Assembly (NCBI GenBank): GCA_028023455.1
Contig: JAQFVV010012573.1
Coordinates: 560,001 to 624,000, forward strand
Origin: Epiperipatus broadwayi
Lineage: Eukaryota > Onychophora > Udeonychophora > Euonychophora > Peripatidae
Reading direction: 5' to 3'
Length of the DNA stretch: 64,000 bases
Of this stretch, positions 14,001 through 29,000 are shown piece by piece; position 1 is the first letter of the stretch, and each line of letters opens with the position of its first letter. The notes under the pieces are model-generated. The model was not told the origin of the DNA. It was given only the letters and a program-made list of their open reading frames with translations, and searched no databases. A program made the position numbers and the translations under genes.

Positions 14001-17000
14001 AGTGTTAAAAGTAAAACTTTATTTTCTTTTAGAAGGGACAAGTATATATGTAACCTGCGTGCAGGTGATCTACAAACAATCTGCAGTTTTAAAATAAAAT
14101 TTAACGTACAAAGTTAAAAGTTTAAAACTTTTTTAACAAACATATATATACTGCAAATATGCATTTTCCAATTCTGTGAAACTTATGTTCTAAATAATGA
14201 AATATATGATATGATAGTTTAATTCTTCAAAACTTATAACCCAATTTAATATATTATCATTGTAGGCTATATCGTATTAATAATTCCTTATATATGTAAG
14301 ATCTATAAGGCGGATCTTTAATTAAGCAGTGAGTAATCTCTTTATAAATTGCATAGGCTCTGATTTAGCCTCATATAACAGATATTCACATATTATAAAC
14401 TTATGGCATGACCATTTAAGTTTTATTTATATAGATTTAAATTTAAGTCCAAATGTTTATTATTGTATATAAATATAGCATTACTGGGTTGTCTAATTTC
14501 ATGTTTATTTCATTACGTTTCTTCAGCAGGTGTATATCCCTGCTTCTAAAAAATTTAATTCAACGGGTTCCGTTCGTCTAAGTTCCACGCAAATGCGGGA
14601 ACACTCCTTTTATTTTTCAGATTCATAGGGCCTTGTTCTTGTCTTGTTACCAGTGCAGTGGATCGTTCCTGCCTGTTAATGAGAGTTATTTAGGGTTTTA
14701 TGAAGACGCTTATTCCTTCATTCTGTGACCCATTTATTTTATGAAATTTGGATCTAACTTAGCAACAGCGAATATCTTCCCATCGTTACCTTATGATAAG
14801 ACTTGGATATAACATCGCGGAGATGAGCATATTCCAGTCTACCTCGTCACTGTCTTCCTTCTTTGTGTATGTTAAAGCCTGGTATTTAGGGATTGGTTAA
14901 TCATGATCACATGCACTTACCTATTTAACCATATTTTCTAGAGTTAATTAAACTTATCATGCTTTATTTATTATTATTATGTACCTGCTTGAGGGATATC
15001 TGTCCCAAAGATCAAATGTGTTTATTATCCGAGATCCCTTATTTATATATCTGTTCTACATTAAAACTTTTACATATGCAATCATCTAATTTCGCTATCT
15101 TATGAGTCTAGCAACCTAATTAAGCAGCAGTCATTTCTTGTTTATTTGTTTGTAATTTTAATACTAATAAAGTATTTCTATTATATATATACATTGCATT
15201 GGGTGTCTTGTTTGCCACAAGGAAGTCATATAGTTGTAATCTATTTTAAGTCTCTACCTCTCCCTGATCACCGAGCCTAAAAAAGGGAGTAGTAGTATGT
15301 AGGTTGGAATGAGTTGTGGTGGTTTAAGTCACCCTGGTGGTGATTTTGCAGATATCAGCTCATTCTGACCATTACACTAATAATATGACAAAATATACTC
15401 AAAATAATAGATTGATAATACTATATGTAAGCCAATTAACTTTTTTTTTTGCATCTTTTCTTATGTTTTATTATTCCTCTTTTTCAATTGGTTAATGCGT
15501 TTCTTCAAATTTTGTTATCATTAGTCTTTAAAAATTTGTTACTTTTAAATTTTCTATTAATAGTTTTTATTTTATATATTTTGTATCACGTTTAGCCTTC
15601 ATTCCATTTAAAAATAAAGCTAGTCTGAATTTTACAAAAGAAAAAAAGAAATAAAACCTTTTAAGGGCTCAATTTATCAGTAAAAGTATTTGGTTGGAAG
15701 TTTTTATTCTAAAAGTCGCAAACTATTTATTTCTTTAATTTTTATTCATACTAGAAAAAATTTTTTTGTTTTAAAAACTGATTTACAGCCATAGATAAAA
15801 GTACTTAGATTATGTGTAATATTGAATAGTGTTGTTATAAAAAAAAAATTATGAGATGCCAATTTATTTTTTTTCTTTCAGTTTTTGTGTTTAGAGAAAG
15901 CTTTTGTTTTTAGTTTTAAGAAAGCTGTAATATTGTTATTGTCAAGGACTTTTTGATCACATCAAGCAGCTAAAACTTTGTTTAACAGCATTATAGAAAG
16001 TTAACCTGATTAGAGTGGCATTTTCAGTTAAGAAGTAGTTAATTTGCAAGCTATTTTACTGCAGCTAATAAAATGGTACAATAGCTGAATGTTAAATGTT
16101 TGTAAGTTATCTGATTAACAGAGAAAAATTTTTGCATTTATTTCTACATAAATTTATCCAATTGTTAAGTTTAAACTTCAAATACATTTATTTATAATCA
16201 AAATTTGCGTACACCCTTTACATAGTAAAAATTTTATTACCATAAAGAATATAAAAAGAAACAATAAATAAATCGGATAATATATATACAGTATATATAT
16301 TTGGGGGAAATCACTACACTTTTTATTGATTTCAGTATTATAATTACCATTTAATCAAGAAAGACTTAATCTTACTGAATCACAATTATACATATGAACA
16401 TAAAAGGATGCTCCAATGAAAAGTTGACTGGTTTTTTCTTCAAGCTATCTGCAGTACATAGCATCATAGTTTAGCTATTTATAAATTATTATAAGAAATA
16501 AGAATGGATTTCATACCTTCGTGGATCATATTTAAAATTCTCTATCATTATAAAATCTTTCCGCTCTGTTATTAATTTCCCTAATAAATAATTTTAGGTC
16601 TTCTCTATTATAATTAAAGTATGGTGCGTGAATATATTTGAAGCTGGTTTCTTCCAGCAATCTAAATACATATTAGTATTCATCTGATTTGATTCCATTC
16701 ATGATGTTTTAAAAATACAAATTTGATTAGATACATTGACAATATATAATCCTATTTAATTCCTTTATCAATGTATAACTAGTTTATTACACCATAGTCT
16801 GTTTAAATATTAGTCTCATAAAGAGATTTCTCATAAAAACAACCTATCATTTTTGTAAGACCATTCTATAATTTAGTATAGTCAAATGAATCAAATATCT
16901 AGTTGTAATCAGTAAAGGACATGGTGAATTCTTTTTAGTAAGTATTCTCTGGAACTTTGATTATCTAGAACAGTGGTGCACAATGTTTTTACATTTGCGA

Positions 17001-20000
17001 CCTCTATATTCAGATTGAAATTTTGCATGACCCATTATATGTTGCTACCATCCTATTATAAGCATATAAGGATAGTAATAATAAAAGTCGTTTTACCACA
17101 TACAAATATATATCTTTATATTACATTTCACTACATAAGATTTGATATAAGATCTTTGGAAAAACTGCATAGTAATAAAAAAATGTATATTTGATTTGTA
17201 GTAGATCTGCTGATTTGTAGCAAATACAACTTTTTTAATCTGTTTTAGAAAATATGTACATTTAAGAATGTAGTATCAACATTCAGAAAATACTAGCTTA
17301 AAGAATAAAATCTGAGAGTGAACAAGAGAAATAAGAGCAATATAAGCAAAGAATCTTTACAATGTGCTGTTTGTACCATTACATCTGGTGTTTCCAATGT
17401 TTGGAGTTAGTTGTAATCATTCCGTCCATTATATCTGGCGTCATCATCTTTTGGGGCAAGTGCTAATTGTTCCATCCGTTATATCTGTCGACCAATGTGG
17501 ATGCACGATGTGTAGTGGGTTTACACACCGCTAAAGATCGAATTAGCGACTGACATGACTGGTATGATGGATATTAGGGGTGGTGTATGATAAGAATTGT
17601 TCGTTCCGTTATAGTCTGTTTTAGAAAATATGTACATTTAAGAATGTATTAACATTCGGAGAATACTAGCTTAAAGAATAAAATCTGAGAGTGAACAAGA
17701 GAAATAAGAGCAATATAAGCAAAGAATCTTTACAATGTGCTGTTTGTACAAAGTGGATTGGAATATAAAGAAGAAAGTGTTTAAACATAAAAGTGATCAG
17801 ACTCAAGTAATGAGTTGAGCAGTTTTCATATATTTTTTAATAGTATTTAAGTTTCTGTTTTTTCAATTAAAAATTTATTATACAACATAAGAACTTCTCA
17901 AAATTTTCACGATCCACAATATTTCTGTGATCTCTTGAGAGGTCATGAACCACAGGTTCCGGCACCACTGATCTAGAAGATAAAATTTTTTTATTTAGCT
18001 GTGAGTAACAATAAATTTAAATAAAAACTTAATGACAATTGAACAAATTTATTTTCAGATTTCCTTCTCTTTGTTAAAAAAAATTGTAATTATGAATTTA
18101 TGTACAGTAAAAAAATAGTTAAATATTTTTAAAAAAAGTCATTTATTTTTAACAAAAAATATTATTAAAGAACTATAATTAAAACAAAATATAAAAAAGA
18201 ATTTCTTTTAAATTTATAAGGATAAAATTTCTGATTTATAAGTGATCAATTGCTTTGAAACATTGTTTGAACACCAAAATGTTCATTACAGTTTTAAATT
18301 CAAATGCATCAATAAAAGCAAAAATTCAATAATAAATCTAAAACTCATCTTATGATTTAACAATGATTATAAATGAAGTTTCTATAAGATTGCATAGTAT
18401 TAACTACTTGAATCTAGAGGCACCATATTGAATTTTTAAAAAAACTGATCTGAGACACAATTTTCATAATAACTTCAATTTTAATAATGTTAGAGCAAAA
18501 AACTTGACATTGATAGAAACTAGAAAAACTAAGGAAAACAATAAGGCTACGACAAATAGTGATTACCATTTAAAAAATAAGGGGAAAAAAAAGAAATTTC
18601 AACATCCAACATAATTATTACCATATTGTTTGTTCATAATTTCTAATTCATCATTAACTAAGTTTAAATTACATCTTCAGTGATAATTTCTTTGTATTCC
18701 TCACAACATTATCTTTCAAACTATATATAATACTTCTTACCTAAAATAATCCATAGCTTAAGAATCTCCAAAAGTATTTGCATAAGAATTCTTCATTTTT
18801 ATCTTGTACCTCAAAAGTTGATAAATCTCAAAGGCGACTATAAAAAAAAGATTCATCCTAATAAAAGATACAAACAAATCATTTCCAGAAGATGGATATG
18901 CATTTGTCATTATAGCAATTGGCTTCTTGTCTATCTAAAACTAGATATAGTAGGATACTGTCTATATCACTGAGGGAATGAGTTTCATCTCTTCATTTTA
19001 TATTTTTTTGTGTACATCAGTGATGTTTATATTCTTTATGCACACCAGTGATGCTATCTTGTTATATTTATTGCATCACATATATATAATTTATTTGCAT
19101 ATAATCCATTTGTTAACTATAGACTTGAAAATAATGTGATGAAAGATATGGTAAAACTAGTGACTCCACAACATGAGTATCACGCACAGGCAAGAATCAG
19201 AATTTGATTCTTTGCCTGCATATACAATTCCATGTGGTATATACATAACCATTGTGGCTACTACTACACAAACATCATATGAAATCTCCATTTATTGGTT
19301 TTAAGTGTTTATATTTTCACATGGTACTATGCCCAGTAAATTTTGTGAATATTTTATCAACTGCAACCTTTCTGTACATTTTATAATCAGTCTTAAAATT
19401 TACATTGCACTGCTCTATATATGTAAATCATTACGTGTTATACAACATGCAAGAGTAAACACAAACACACCATATAAACATAATAATAAATAATAAATTA
19501 TTAAACCTTTTGAGAATCATTATTTTTATAAAATAAGTTTGCCTCAAACTTGGATTAGAACATACAAAATTACTGTACATATGAATTCATATAATGCATA
19601 ACATGCTAATTAATAAAAATTAAATCATTTTTCAAATAATTAAAAAAAAATTAAAATATTATTCAAAATATTAAAATTGTATACTTACGAGACCGATATT
19701 CTGCAATTATGTTTAGACTCCATGGAAGGCCTTGTTTGTGAATGATCAGCATATTTTTAATTCATTTTGTCTGAATATTGAAGCTAATAAAAGTTTTCTG
19801 TCTTTATTGCTTCATGGAAATTAGAAAATTGATAAAAAAAACAACAACTAATTGCACCTGTTACGAAAAAAATTAATAAAAAATTCAAATTTCATTGAAT
19901 TTTTTTTTTAAAGTCATCATTAGAAAGCTACATTCCAAATGCATCAAATGCCCATATTTCTGTTGACATCATGCTTATAGTTTTTACATCATTAAAAAAA

Positions 20001-23000
20001 GAAAACATTTTGACCAATCACAACAAAACTGCTTAATAAGCAGAAGCAGAACACTGATAAATCGTACTGTTTTAAAAAAAACAAACAATATAAATGATTT
20101 TATTTAAATTTTGTACTACACTTATTTTTACTTCTAACAATATTATTTGATAATAATCTTCTGACATAGAATAACTATAATTAGACATAATAATAAACTG
20201 AAACACAATCCAAACCCATGTTATTTAGAAATAACCTTAGGTCATAGCTAACTTATTTTCCTCATTTATGTAAGGTTAGATCAAAATTAATTTCTAGGAA
20301 TAATCTTCTTGAAAAGCTGGCTAGCATTAGTTGAGGTTGTGATGCAAGCACATTATGGTGAGCTTCTAAAATCATCATCAACATTTTCAACAATTATCGA
20401 TCCATTGCAGGATGAAGATCTCTCCAAATTCAATCCATCGCCTCTGATCTCTGGTTTCTTTTCTCCACATTATACCAGCACACTTCCCCCCACACTTCGT
20501 TGAGTCATTTAAAGTTTCTATATTACTCTTTTGTTAAGTGTCCAAGTCTCAGATTCATAAAAAAGAACTGGTTAAACACCTCTATTAAAAATCTTTTTCA
20601 AATATATAGGCATATTTCCTTTTAGTATTAAGTTATTTCTACCAAAAGCACCCCAACCAAGTTTAATTCTATGATTAATTTCATCCATTATGTTTCCATC
20701 TGTAGTAATAATCTGGCCAAGGCATTTGTAGTTGTTACAATTTTCTAATTCACAATTATCAATCTTTATTTTCGTCTTTTGAGAAAATCCATTGAACATT
20801 ATTTTAATTTTTTTAACATTAACCTTTAGTCCTACTATCTTACTTTCACCTGAAAATTCTTGCAACATTTCCTGAAGCGCTAAAGCGTTACTTGCAAAAA
20901 CAACTATATCATCTGCAAATTCTAGATGATTTAAATAATCTCCATTTATTTTTACTCCCTTAGCTTTATATTTTAATCCACAAAATACTTCTTGAAACCT
21001 CCTGTAAAAGTTTTGGAGATATGGAGTCACCCTGTCATACATCCTTCTCAATGTTAATCTTCCTAGTATTATTATGCAATCTAATTGTTGTATTGCATTT
21101 TTAAAAATATTTGTTAGAATATGACAATATTCTCAGTCTACACCTTTATGATTCAAGGCCTTTTCATAATCTATAAATCCAAACCATGGTGACAATTCAT
21201 ATTTAGTGGTCATTTTCTCTCAAAACTAGGATATGATCCAATGTATTAAGCCACTTTTAAATTCAGCTCGTTCTTTTGGTTGGTTAAAATCCAAAGTTTG
21301 CTGTTGATGAGTTATAATTATCTTGGAAAAATTTTGTAAAGTATTGATAAAAGACTGATAGGTTTGTAATTTCTAATACCTTCTTTTCACCTTTTTCAAA
21401 TATTAATATTAATACAATATTCTTGCAATGGTACATCTTTATCATTTAACATTTGATATATAACTTTGCCAAAAATTTTTTCATTTCTTCACCTGCTTCT
21501 TTTAAGATATCGATTATAATTTTATCACTACCTGGAGCTTTTCCTTCTTCATAAATTTAAATGCATAACACACATGCTTATTTAAAATCCTAGGCAATTG
21601 AGATATTTTTCCTTATTGTTTATTGCTATACAATTCTTAATAGAATTTGCCTACACATTTTATATCAACTCTCTTTTTAGTAATAATTCCATCTTTTTTT
21701 CTTATTGTGGAAATAAGTTTCCTACCAATAGCAAGATGTTGATTTACACTCGAGACTTTTATTATCTTCTATAGCTTTCTTTACTAGTTCACAATTATAC
21801 TTCCTTATCTCATTATCAATTCTTTTTCATACTATTTTACAAAATTCTAAATATTCAATCCTTCTTAATGCATCATTTTTATATATGTTCATATTCCTTC
21901 CTTTCTTCATAAATTGTCTTGTCTCAGTAAAAATTTTACTCATTATTACAGTTTTTACAAGTGTATCAGTTATCTTCTTATAGATTTTGTTCAAATCTGA
22001 ATCATGTTCAAAATTTGTTAATATTTGAAACCAATTCATAGAAATATTTCTGAAGATTAGGAATATCAACTATGTCTAGTGTTTTTCTTAATAATTTTCA
22101 TCTCTCTAGTTTTTGCATTAACATGTGATGTATTTTACATTTGGCTAATAAATGATCACTTCCTGTGTTTAATTTATTAAGAACACTACAATTTAAAATA
22201 CATATTTTCTGTTAATCAAAATATAATCCAATTCTGCTGCACTTTCATTTGGATGCTTCCATGTTCTTTTCGGTTTAGCAACATTTTTGTTAAAAAAAGA
22301 ATTCATAATATAAAATTTTTCTTGGTTCTCGTCGATGAGTATCCATATCCCACTGGATGGCGCAGTTATCACACTAAAACTATAAAATATGATCGTTCAC
22401 GGGCCGTTAATTATAATCATTTTGATGTGTTTTTTGTAATGCGAAAATAAAAACAAAAGAAAATCGTCTTTTTTAAATATTATTTAATTTTAAATATTAT
22501 TTTTTATTAACGTATACAAATTAAATGATAATAATAAATGCAAAATAAAATAAAGAAATTACAATTTGATTCGTCTTTTTTAATTTTCTTTTTATTAGAA
22601 AAATCAATTTTCTATCAGAGATTTTTTTACTGGGGTTACGGCTTTTTTTTTTGTTGTTTACCGCTATTTTTTATTTCAAATAGAATCACAACTAAAAGTA
22701 AAAGTTGTTACGGTTAGTTTTAGGTTTAGCTTTAGGGTTAGTTTTAGGGTTAGTTTAGGGTTAGTTTTAGGGTTAGTTTTAGGGTTAGTTTTAGGGTTAG
22801 CTTTAGGGTTAGTTTTAGGGTTAGGTTTACGGTTAAAATAAAAAATATCAAAATCGTATTTTTGTAAATATTTTTTTTTACTAACATCTATAAAATAAAT
22901 GATAACAATAAACGTAAACTATATTCAACAAAGTATAACAGTAGTCGGAGAAAAGAAAGAAACTAAAACTTTTTTAAACAACGACAAATATATATATATA

Positions 23001-26000
23001 TAAAATGTTTATAATATATGCTTTTTATGACATTTAAAAAAACAGTGTACAATTATACTTTTCTTACTGGATATTTTTGTGTTAACGCTCTTTTTTATTT
23101 CAAAAATATACACACTCGTGGAAATGTTACGAACAGTACGTTACCTAATTCCAATTCACTTTATACATATATCTCGTCAACATTTACTACTTAAAACTTC
23201 AATACACTACGGTGTAAAAAGTCTGTTAATTATTACTTTACAAAATCTGAACATTTCAATACTTTAAAATAAAAAAAAATCCAATGAAAATAACATTTCC
23301 ATCCAATTACAAAAAACACACCCTCTCCCCAAGCCGTAACCATTTTATAAACTGTGCGAATTGGGAAAATGTATTTGCTGTGTAAACATACATGCTGTAT
23401 TGTGACGCGACATAACAGTCTGCAATCTGTAGTACAACATAAAAGGTTGTATTGTAGAAAACGCGGGTTCGAACATGTCGGCCGCGGAAACGGCATTTTT
23501 ATGTGTTTTAGCGCGAAAACAGCGCCATCCAGTGGGATATGTTGGTTCATCGACGACAACCCTTTTCTTTTTCTGCAAATTCACAAATCTATGTTCTCTT
23601 TGAATTTAACCAAATTTACCTACAGAAATTATTTACCAATTCCGGAGTTGGTCTCCTATGACAATTTAAAAATGTTGTTTGGTCTGATCAAAAGCCTTTT
23701 GTACATTCATCACTACAAGAACTTGTTGGATATAAACCCGAATTATCTGCATTTGTTATTTGCTATTAAGTTGAATAACTAATCTCGACTCTCGGTGATA
23801 CACCATCAATTTTCACAATGTTGTTCTTTCACTTTTTATTTATAATGAATCCTACTTTTACTTCCAATGGGTGTGGTCTTTACAGTACAGTACATGTCTA
23901 TTTTTTAAAACAATTGTCTCTTCACCTTTTCTTCTAACTTCACAAAATCCAATAATGTTCCATTTAATATGAGACAATTCTTCTTCCAATCTTTCTTCAC
24001 CTGAAAGTGATCTGCAGTTGTAAGTACCTAAATAAAAGGTTATCATCAAATAGCAGACTGGGTTCCAAATCCCTCTTTGGATAAAAAGTTGCCCTTCATA
24101 TTTTTAGATACTCAATCAAATATTCCCAATAAGAAATATTATTAGAACAACACTCAAATCTAATCCTTTGCAATGACTTTCTGGTTTTTCACATTTTTCT
24201 GTACCAAATATCAGGGGAAGTTGCTTCAGAGAAAATGTATTAGCAAGCTGTTAAGCAGATTGAACTTAGCAATAACTCACAATCCCCTTTTTGAAAGTTA
24301 AATCAAAATTGTACAATCAAAGAATTATAGAGTAAAAAATGGAACACATTTCTTTTTCCATATTCGTCAATAAAGCTATCTGAATTTGATTCTCCTAGAA
24401 ATAAGTAAAGTTTCATCAACAGTTTCAGGACAACTCGTATATTAAATAAATAGAATTTAACAGCTACTAATCTATATAAATATCGACAAACATAGATAAT
24501 AAACCACATAGCTGTAATGACTGAATTGAAAGCCTTTAATAAAACCATTAGTAAATCTATCTCCTAGTAGGAATCTCAACAGCTTCTTTTATGACATTTT
24601 GTTAATAATTAAATGGTCTAAAAAAAATCTATATGTTAAATAAATAAACAATAATAATTAGATATCAAAGTTAGAAGATGAGAAATGACACTGCATTTTC
24701 TATGGTACTGGATTGTCATCATTTTATATGTAGCTAGCCCACATTTTTTAATTACTTCGATCAAAACAAAAATGACTTGAGTGATTAAATATATTAAAAT
24801 CTTGGTCATTGTATTCAGACTTAGCATATTTAATATGAAACTATTCATCAATACACAATCTATTATGAGAACTTGATTTGTTATTTATATGCAATTTTTT
24901 TGACTGTTTTATTTTTCTGAAGCTGCATCAACAATTCTAAGGGTAAGATATTAAAATCTCCTTCACATTTAATCTTTATAGAAACTATGCTTATTTTATG
25001 ATATCTATTCATGCTGCCTTAAATATGTAAGATTTAATTACTTACTCATCCCAACATAAACTGCACTATTAGTTTGGAAGGTAACCAGGATGTCTAGGAT
25101 ATATTTGTTCACTATATATTGATTAATAAAGTTTCCGACTTCTAATTGATAAAAAAAAGATTATGATCAACATGCCACAAAACACTCTCATGTTGTAGTA
25201 TTCTAATTAATGCCTATAAGTTTTTCAAATTGCAAGATTTATTAAACTTCCTAATACAAAGATTAAACACCATATTGATTGTAATAATTTAATGTTCAGA
25301 AGTACAATTAGCAATAAATTAAAAAAAAGCAAAACCCAACAACTCAATACACTACTTATGCTTATTTTACTCATGTACTTTAGATTGCATCTAAATAATA
25401 ATTTTATTGAATCAAAGTCATTAAATGGATTGCCCAGAATCAGTAATTATTGCAACTGCTAACACATGCTAATAATTAACCACAATAAAATTATTAAAGA
25501 ATAAATAATTCAAAGTAAATCTTCTAGAGTTTATAGCTGCATAATAACAGAGAATACATTGATTGTATAATTAATTTCAAATTTAAAAAGTATTTATATA
25601 AAAAAAAAAAAAAACTTACCAATAAAAACATTTACACAGAAAGTAAGAATTCCAAGCGGTATCACTCCTAATAAAATATAAAAATGCTAAAAAAAAAAAA
25701 AAAGTCTATTTTAAAGCCTTTTATCTAAAATAAATAAATAAATAAATTTACAACTGAAAAATTACTATTAATAAAAATTACTATACGTAAGTTAATTCTA
25801 AAAGCAAGTTGCAGCTATAACAAAATATTAATTAACCTAAAAATAAAATTATGTATGTACTTTAAAAAAAATTGAAAAATGCAATTAGGAGAAGATAGAT
25901 CTATGAAAAGTACCTTGATGCTAACATGATTATGAGAACGATCAAAAAATGAACAATAAAAGAAAGAAATTAAATTACAATGAAACTAAATTATAAAGTT

Positions 26001-29000
26001 GATAAATTAATCAAAAATATCAGAATTTGGATTGCTATTCAAAACTTTACACACTTGATTTAATTTCTATCACATTTAAATAAATATTATTATTATTAGA
26101 TGCTGTTAAGTTGAAACTGACTCCTGTTAATACAGAATAATCTAAAATCTATTTGGTTTTTCAGGCTGCTCATTCATTACTGTGATAATAAGAGTTCATT
26201 CATCTCATTACTGATTCACTTTATTGCCTCATCAATCTTTATAAGAATCAAACATTTATCTAAAAAAATTATATTGTTTTATAACATGATCAATTTCAAC
26301 TTATTCTTTTGTGCTTCAACAAATTGCAATCTGATCAAGAATCCATTTAATCATTTTCTTGCCATCTTTCTCATCCACAAAAGAATATCGTAGCATGAAA
26401 AATTCCACTAGGGTCCAGGTATTAGCCAGTAATGAATATCTCAACTACTAGAATCTTTATTGATAATAAATAACCCAAAGAGAAAAATACTATTAACCAT
26501 TTCTATGCCATCATTATCAATTCTGATGTCATTGCTCACTTGTCATTATCATCTTTATCTTCTTCACATTTAGCTTTAATTCCATCTTTTCATGCTGTTT
26601 TTTAACTTTTCTAAAAAGAGTTTAGAGGTTTTCAACATTTTCAGCATAAGTATGGTATCACCAATATATCTAATAATGCAGTTGTTTCATTCATCAATTC
26701 TAAATCCACACTTAACTTCATCCAATCTGGTTCCCTCATATGGTGACAATATACAATTCTATCTAAAACTTTGCCAATGTGAAATATACCCTTCAGTTCA
26801 CATAAAAATTTCTTAAAGAGTATAATGAAATATTCTAGTATACACATTACTGTAACTACACCCCAAAATTTAATGCAATTAACTAAATCAAAGGCCTTGT
26901 TACAATTGACAAACTGCAAATAATTTTTTTTTGTTATATCTGGCCTTTTTAATTAACAACTGTATACCAGAAATGATATTTCTGTTCTTTTTCTTTTAAG
27001 TCTCCAATATGTAATATATATGATAGCTTACTAATCTACAAATCATTATTTTCCAGATTAATTGGCACAATTTACTTAGTAATTTTACTGGATATCTTTA
27101 ATTTTCTACAAAATTTTCATGGCAATAATCATCATGTATAATAGTCTTATTTTTCAGCAATGATTTGCCTTCCATTACTAAAGGTTTCACTATATAGGCA
27201 ATTTAATTCCTATGACATAGCTGTACAAAACATTGTCTACAGACGATATGCAACCTATCTAGGGGATTTGATTTTTTTCAAGTGAAAAAATAAAATAATT
27301 TAAATCTAATACTTATTAAATAATTTAATTCTCTTATTAATCAATAACCTTGATGTTGATTATAAACAATTATTGTATCTTGTCTATTGTTTTAATAAAA
27401 CTTCTATAAACAATATAGACATATATTGCATTTATTATTTTGGATTCAAGTCTCAGATAAATATTTATTTCTTAATATGGCTTTTAGATTACTTAAGGAT
27501 GGATAGCCTATCCTATGATATTAATGTGTGATTCAATTTTTTATCTTCACTATATCAAGCTTTCTTGGGCTCATATTTTGCTTATTCCAGGTTCCAAACA
27601 GGTTTAATTTATTTATAATATTCACAAGTTATCAATAATAAATAGAATGCTTTAAGACCTGATGGACTTATTTTCCAGCATTATAATTTTATTCTAATTT
27701 ATTTAATTATTTATTTAACTTTCAACATAGTAGGTAAGAGTAATTTATGATTGTTTGCTAATGTGAAATTAGAAATGATTGTGACCAAATTTCACCAATA
27801 TTATGGTATATTGAGCATATCTAATATATATGCTAGCAACAAGACATTAATAAGATGTAAACAAATCATTTAGAAAAGAATAAAATAAAAATAAAATAAT
27901 AACATAAATAAAAAAATAAAGATCATGAGGATTTAAAATGAAGGGAAATTCAGTAAAGACTTAAGAAGATATAGTCAATAAGTAAAAAAAAAAAATACTT
28001 AGTTGTTAATCAAAACTTACTAATTGTAATTTTATGAAATAAAAATTGAGAAAAATTAACAAGACTAAAACTAAAAATTCACTTTCTACAAGTCATTCAT
28101 AATTTTACTGCAACCAAGAGTAAGAGAAACCATCTATAAATTGATGATAATAATAATAATAAGACGAAGAATTAAAGAACTATTTACAAAAAAAAAAAAA
28201 ATGTTAAAACCATGTAAGTGTAAAGTTATACTGAATTATTTATAGAATACAGAAATAATGCTCGGAAAAAAAAAATCATTCAGAACAGCTATAATTCTAG
28301 GGTTTTGCAATCTTGCAAACTTAGGAATGCTATGATGAAGTCATTAGTGAAGTCAAAAGCATTAGTAAAATAACAAAAAGTCTGCAGTTGACATTTCTCA
28401 CTCAAAATTTATTTATGGCATATAAAGTTAAAGGTTTTATATCAAGGCTTTATCCCCATTAAGAATTAAACTATATCCCCAAAAAAATAGAAGGTATTTA
28501 ACTAGTTTTCATATTATCTTTTATAATTCCACAGCCAATTTAGCATCAAAAATTAATAGCAACAAGACAATTAAATGTGTAATAATTTGAATAGATATCA
28601 ATATGTAAATGTTGACATAAAAACATTAAATTCCTAATATGATAGATGACATTTGAAATTATGTCATTTAAAAATAAATTATTATATTACTTTTTCTTTT
28701 ACTAAAACAGATTAATTTTTAAAAAATCTAATAATTCTTTGTTTTTTGTTTGTTATTACATTAATGAAATGATTATTTAATACTTTCACCTATAAGTCTG
28801 ACAAGCTTTAATAATTTCAACAATGATCAACTATTCATCTTTTAATATTTAAATACAAGGATAATTTATACACTTGGAGTTTAGATATAAAATAGGGGAT
28901 TTGAACACAGACTTTCAAACTCCCTTCAGCTGAAGGGAGCTTGAAAGTCTGTGTTCAAATCCCCTATATTATATCCATTTTTTAATAAATTTGACAACTT

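Larger units (their letters stand above)
20370..24060 (-). pseudogene. RTE-clade LINE (endonuclease + reverse transcriptase), near full length, dead and interrupted
   Basis: This reads from 24049 leftwards. The endonuclease start is [17 protein letters not shown] and ...[16 protein letters not shown]. It continues in shifted frames through [22 protein letters not shown] and VGKFG. It is interrupted at 23562 by a 1239-bp element and resumes at about 22316 with [15 protein letters not shown] and [15 protein letters not shown] remains include GFIDYEKAL (about 21160-21190), [15 protein letters not shown] with the FADD catalytic motif (about 20900-20945), and a C-terminal [15 protein letters not shown]. 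The 3' end, near 20370, has a GATGATGAT run typical of RTE tails. Many stops and frameshifts are present. It lies in the same orientation as NDUFB5. Confidence 0.85.
8041..25619 (-). other. NDUFB5 intron 3 (about 17.6 kb)
   Basis: This intron is filled with mobile-element remains listed separately. I see nothing beyond AT-rich sequence and short simple repeats in 8060-9620 (an ACCA repeat at about 8850-8885 and TA repeats near 8985), 9841-10900, 11130-12480, 13560-14330, 15400-16960, 17980-20300 (apart from a doubtful exon at 19689-19752) and 24070-25600. Confidence 0.85.

Noticed and set aside
22711-22838. Interstitial telomere
   Set aside because: The period is 12 (GGTTAGTTTTAG), the array is short and it lies inside a transposon with defined ends.
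25022-25085. Minus-strand exon-like sequence ([14 protein letters not shown] followed by gtaagt)
   Set aside because: No acceptor with a compatible open frame upstream and no family match; a chance donor is sufficient explanation.
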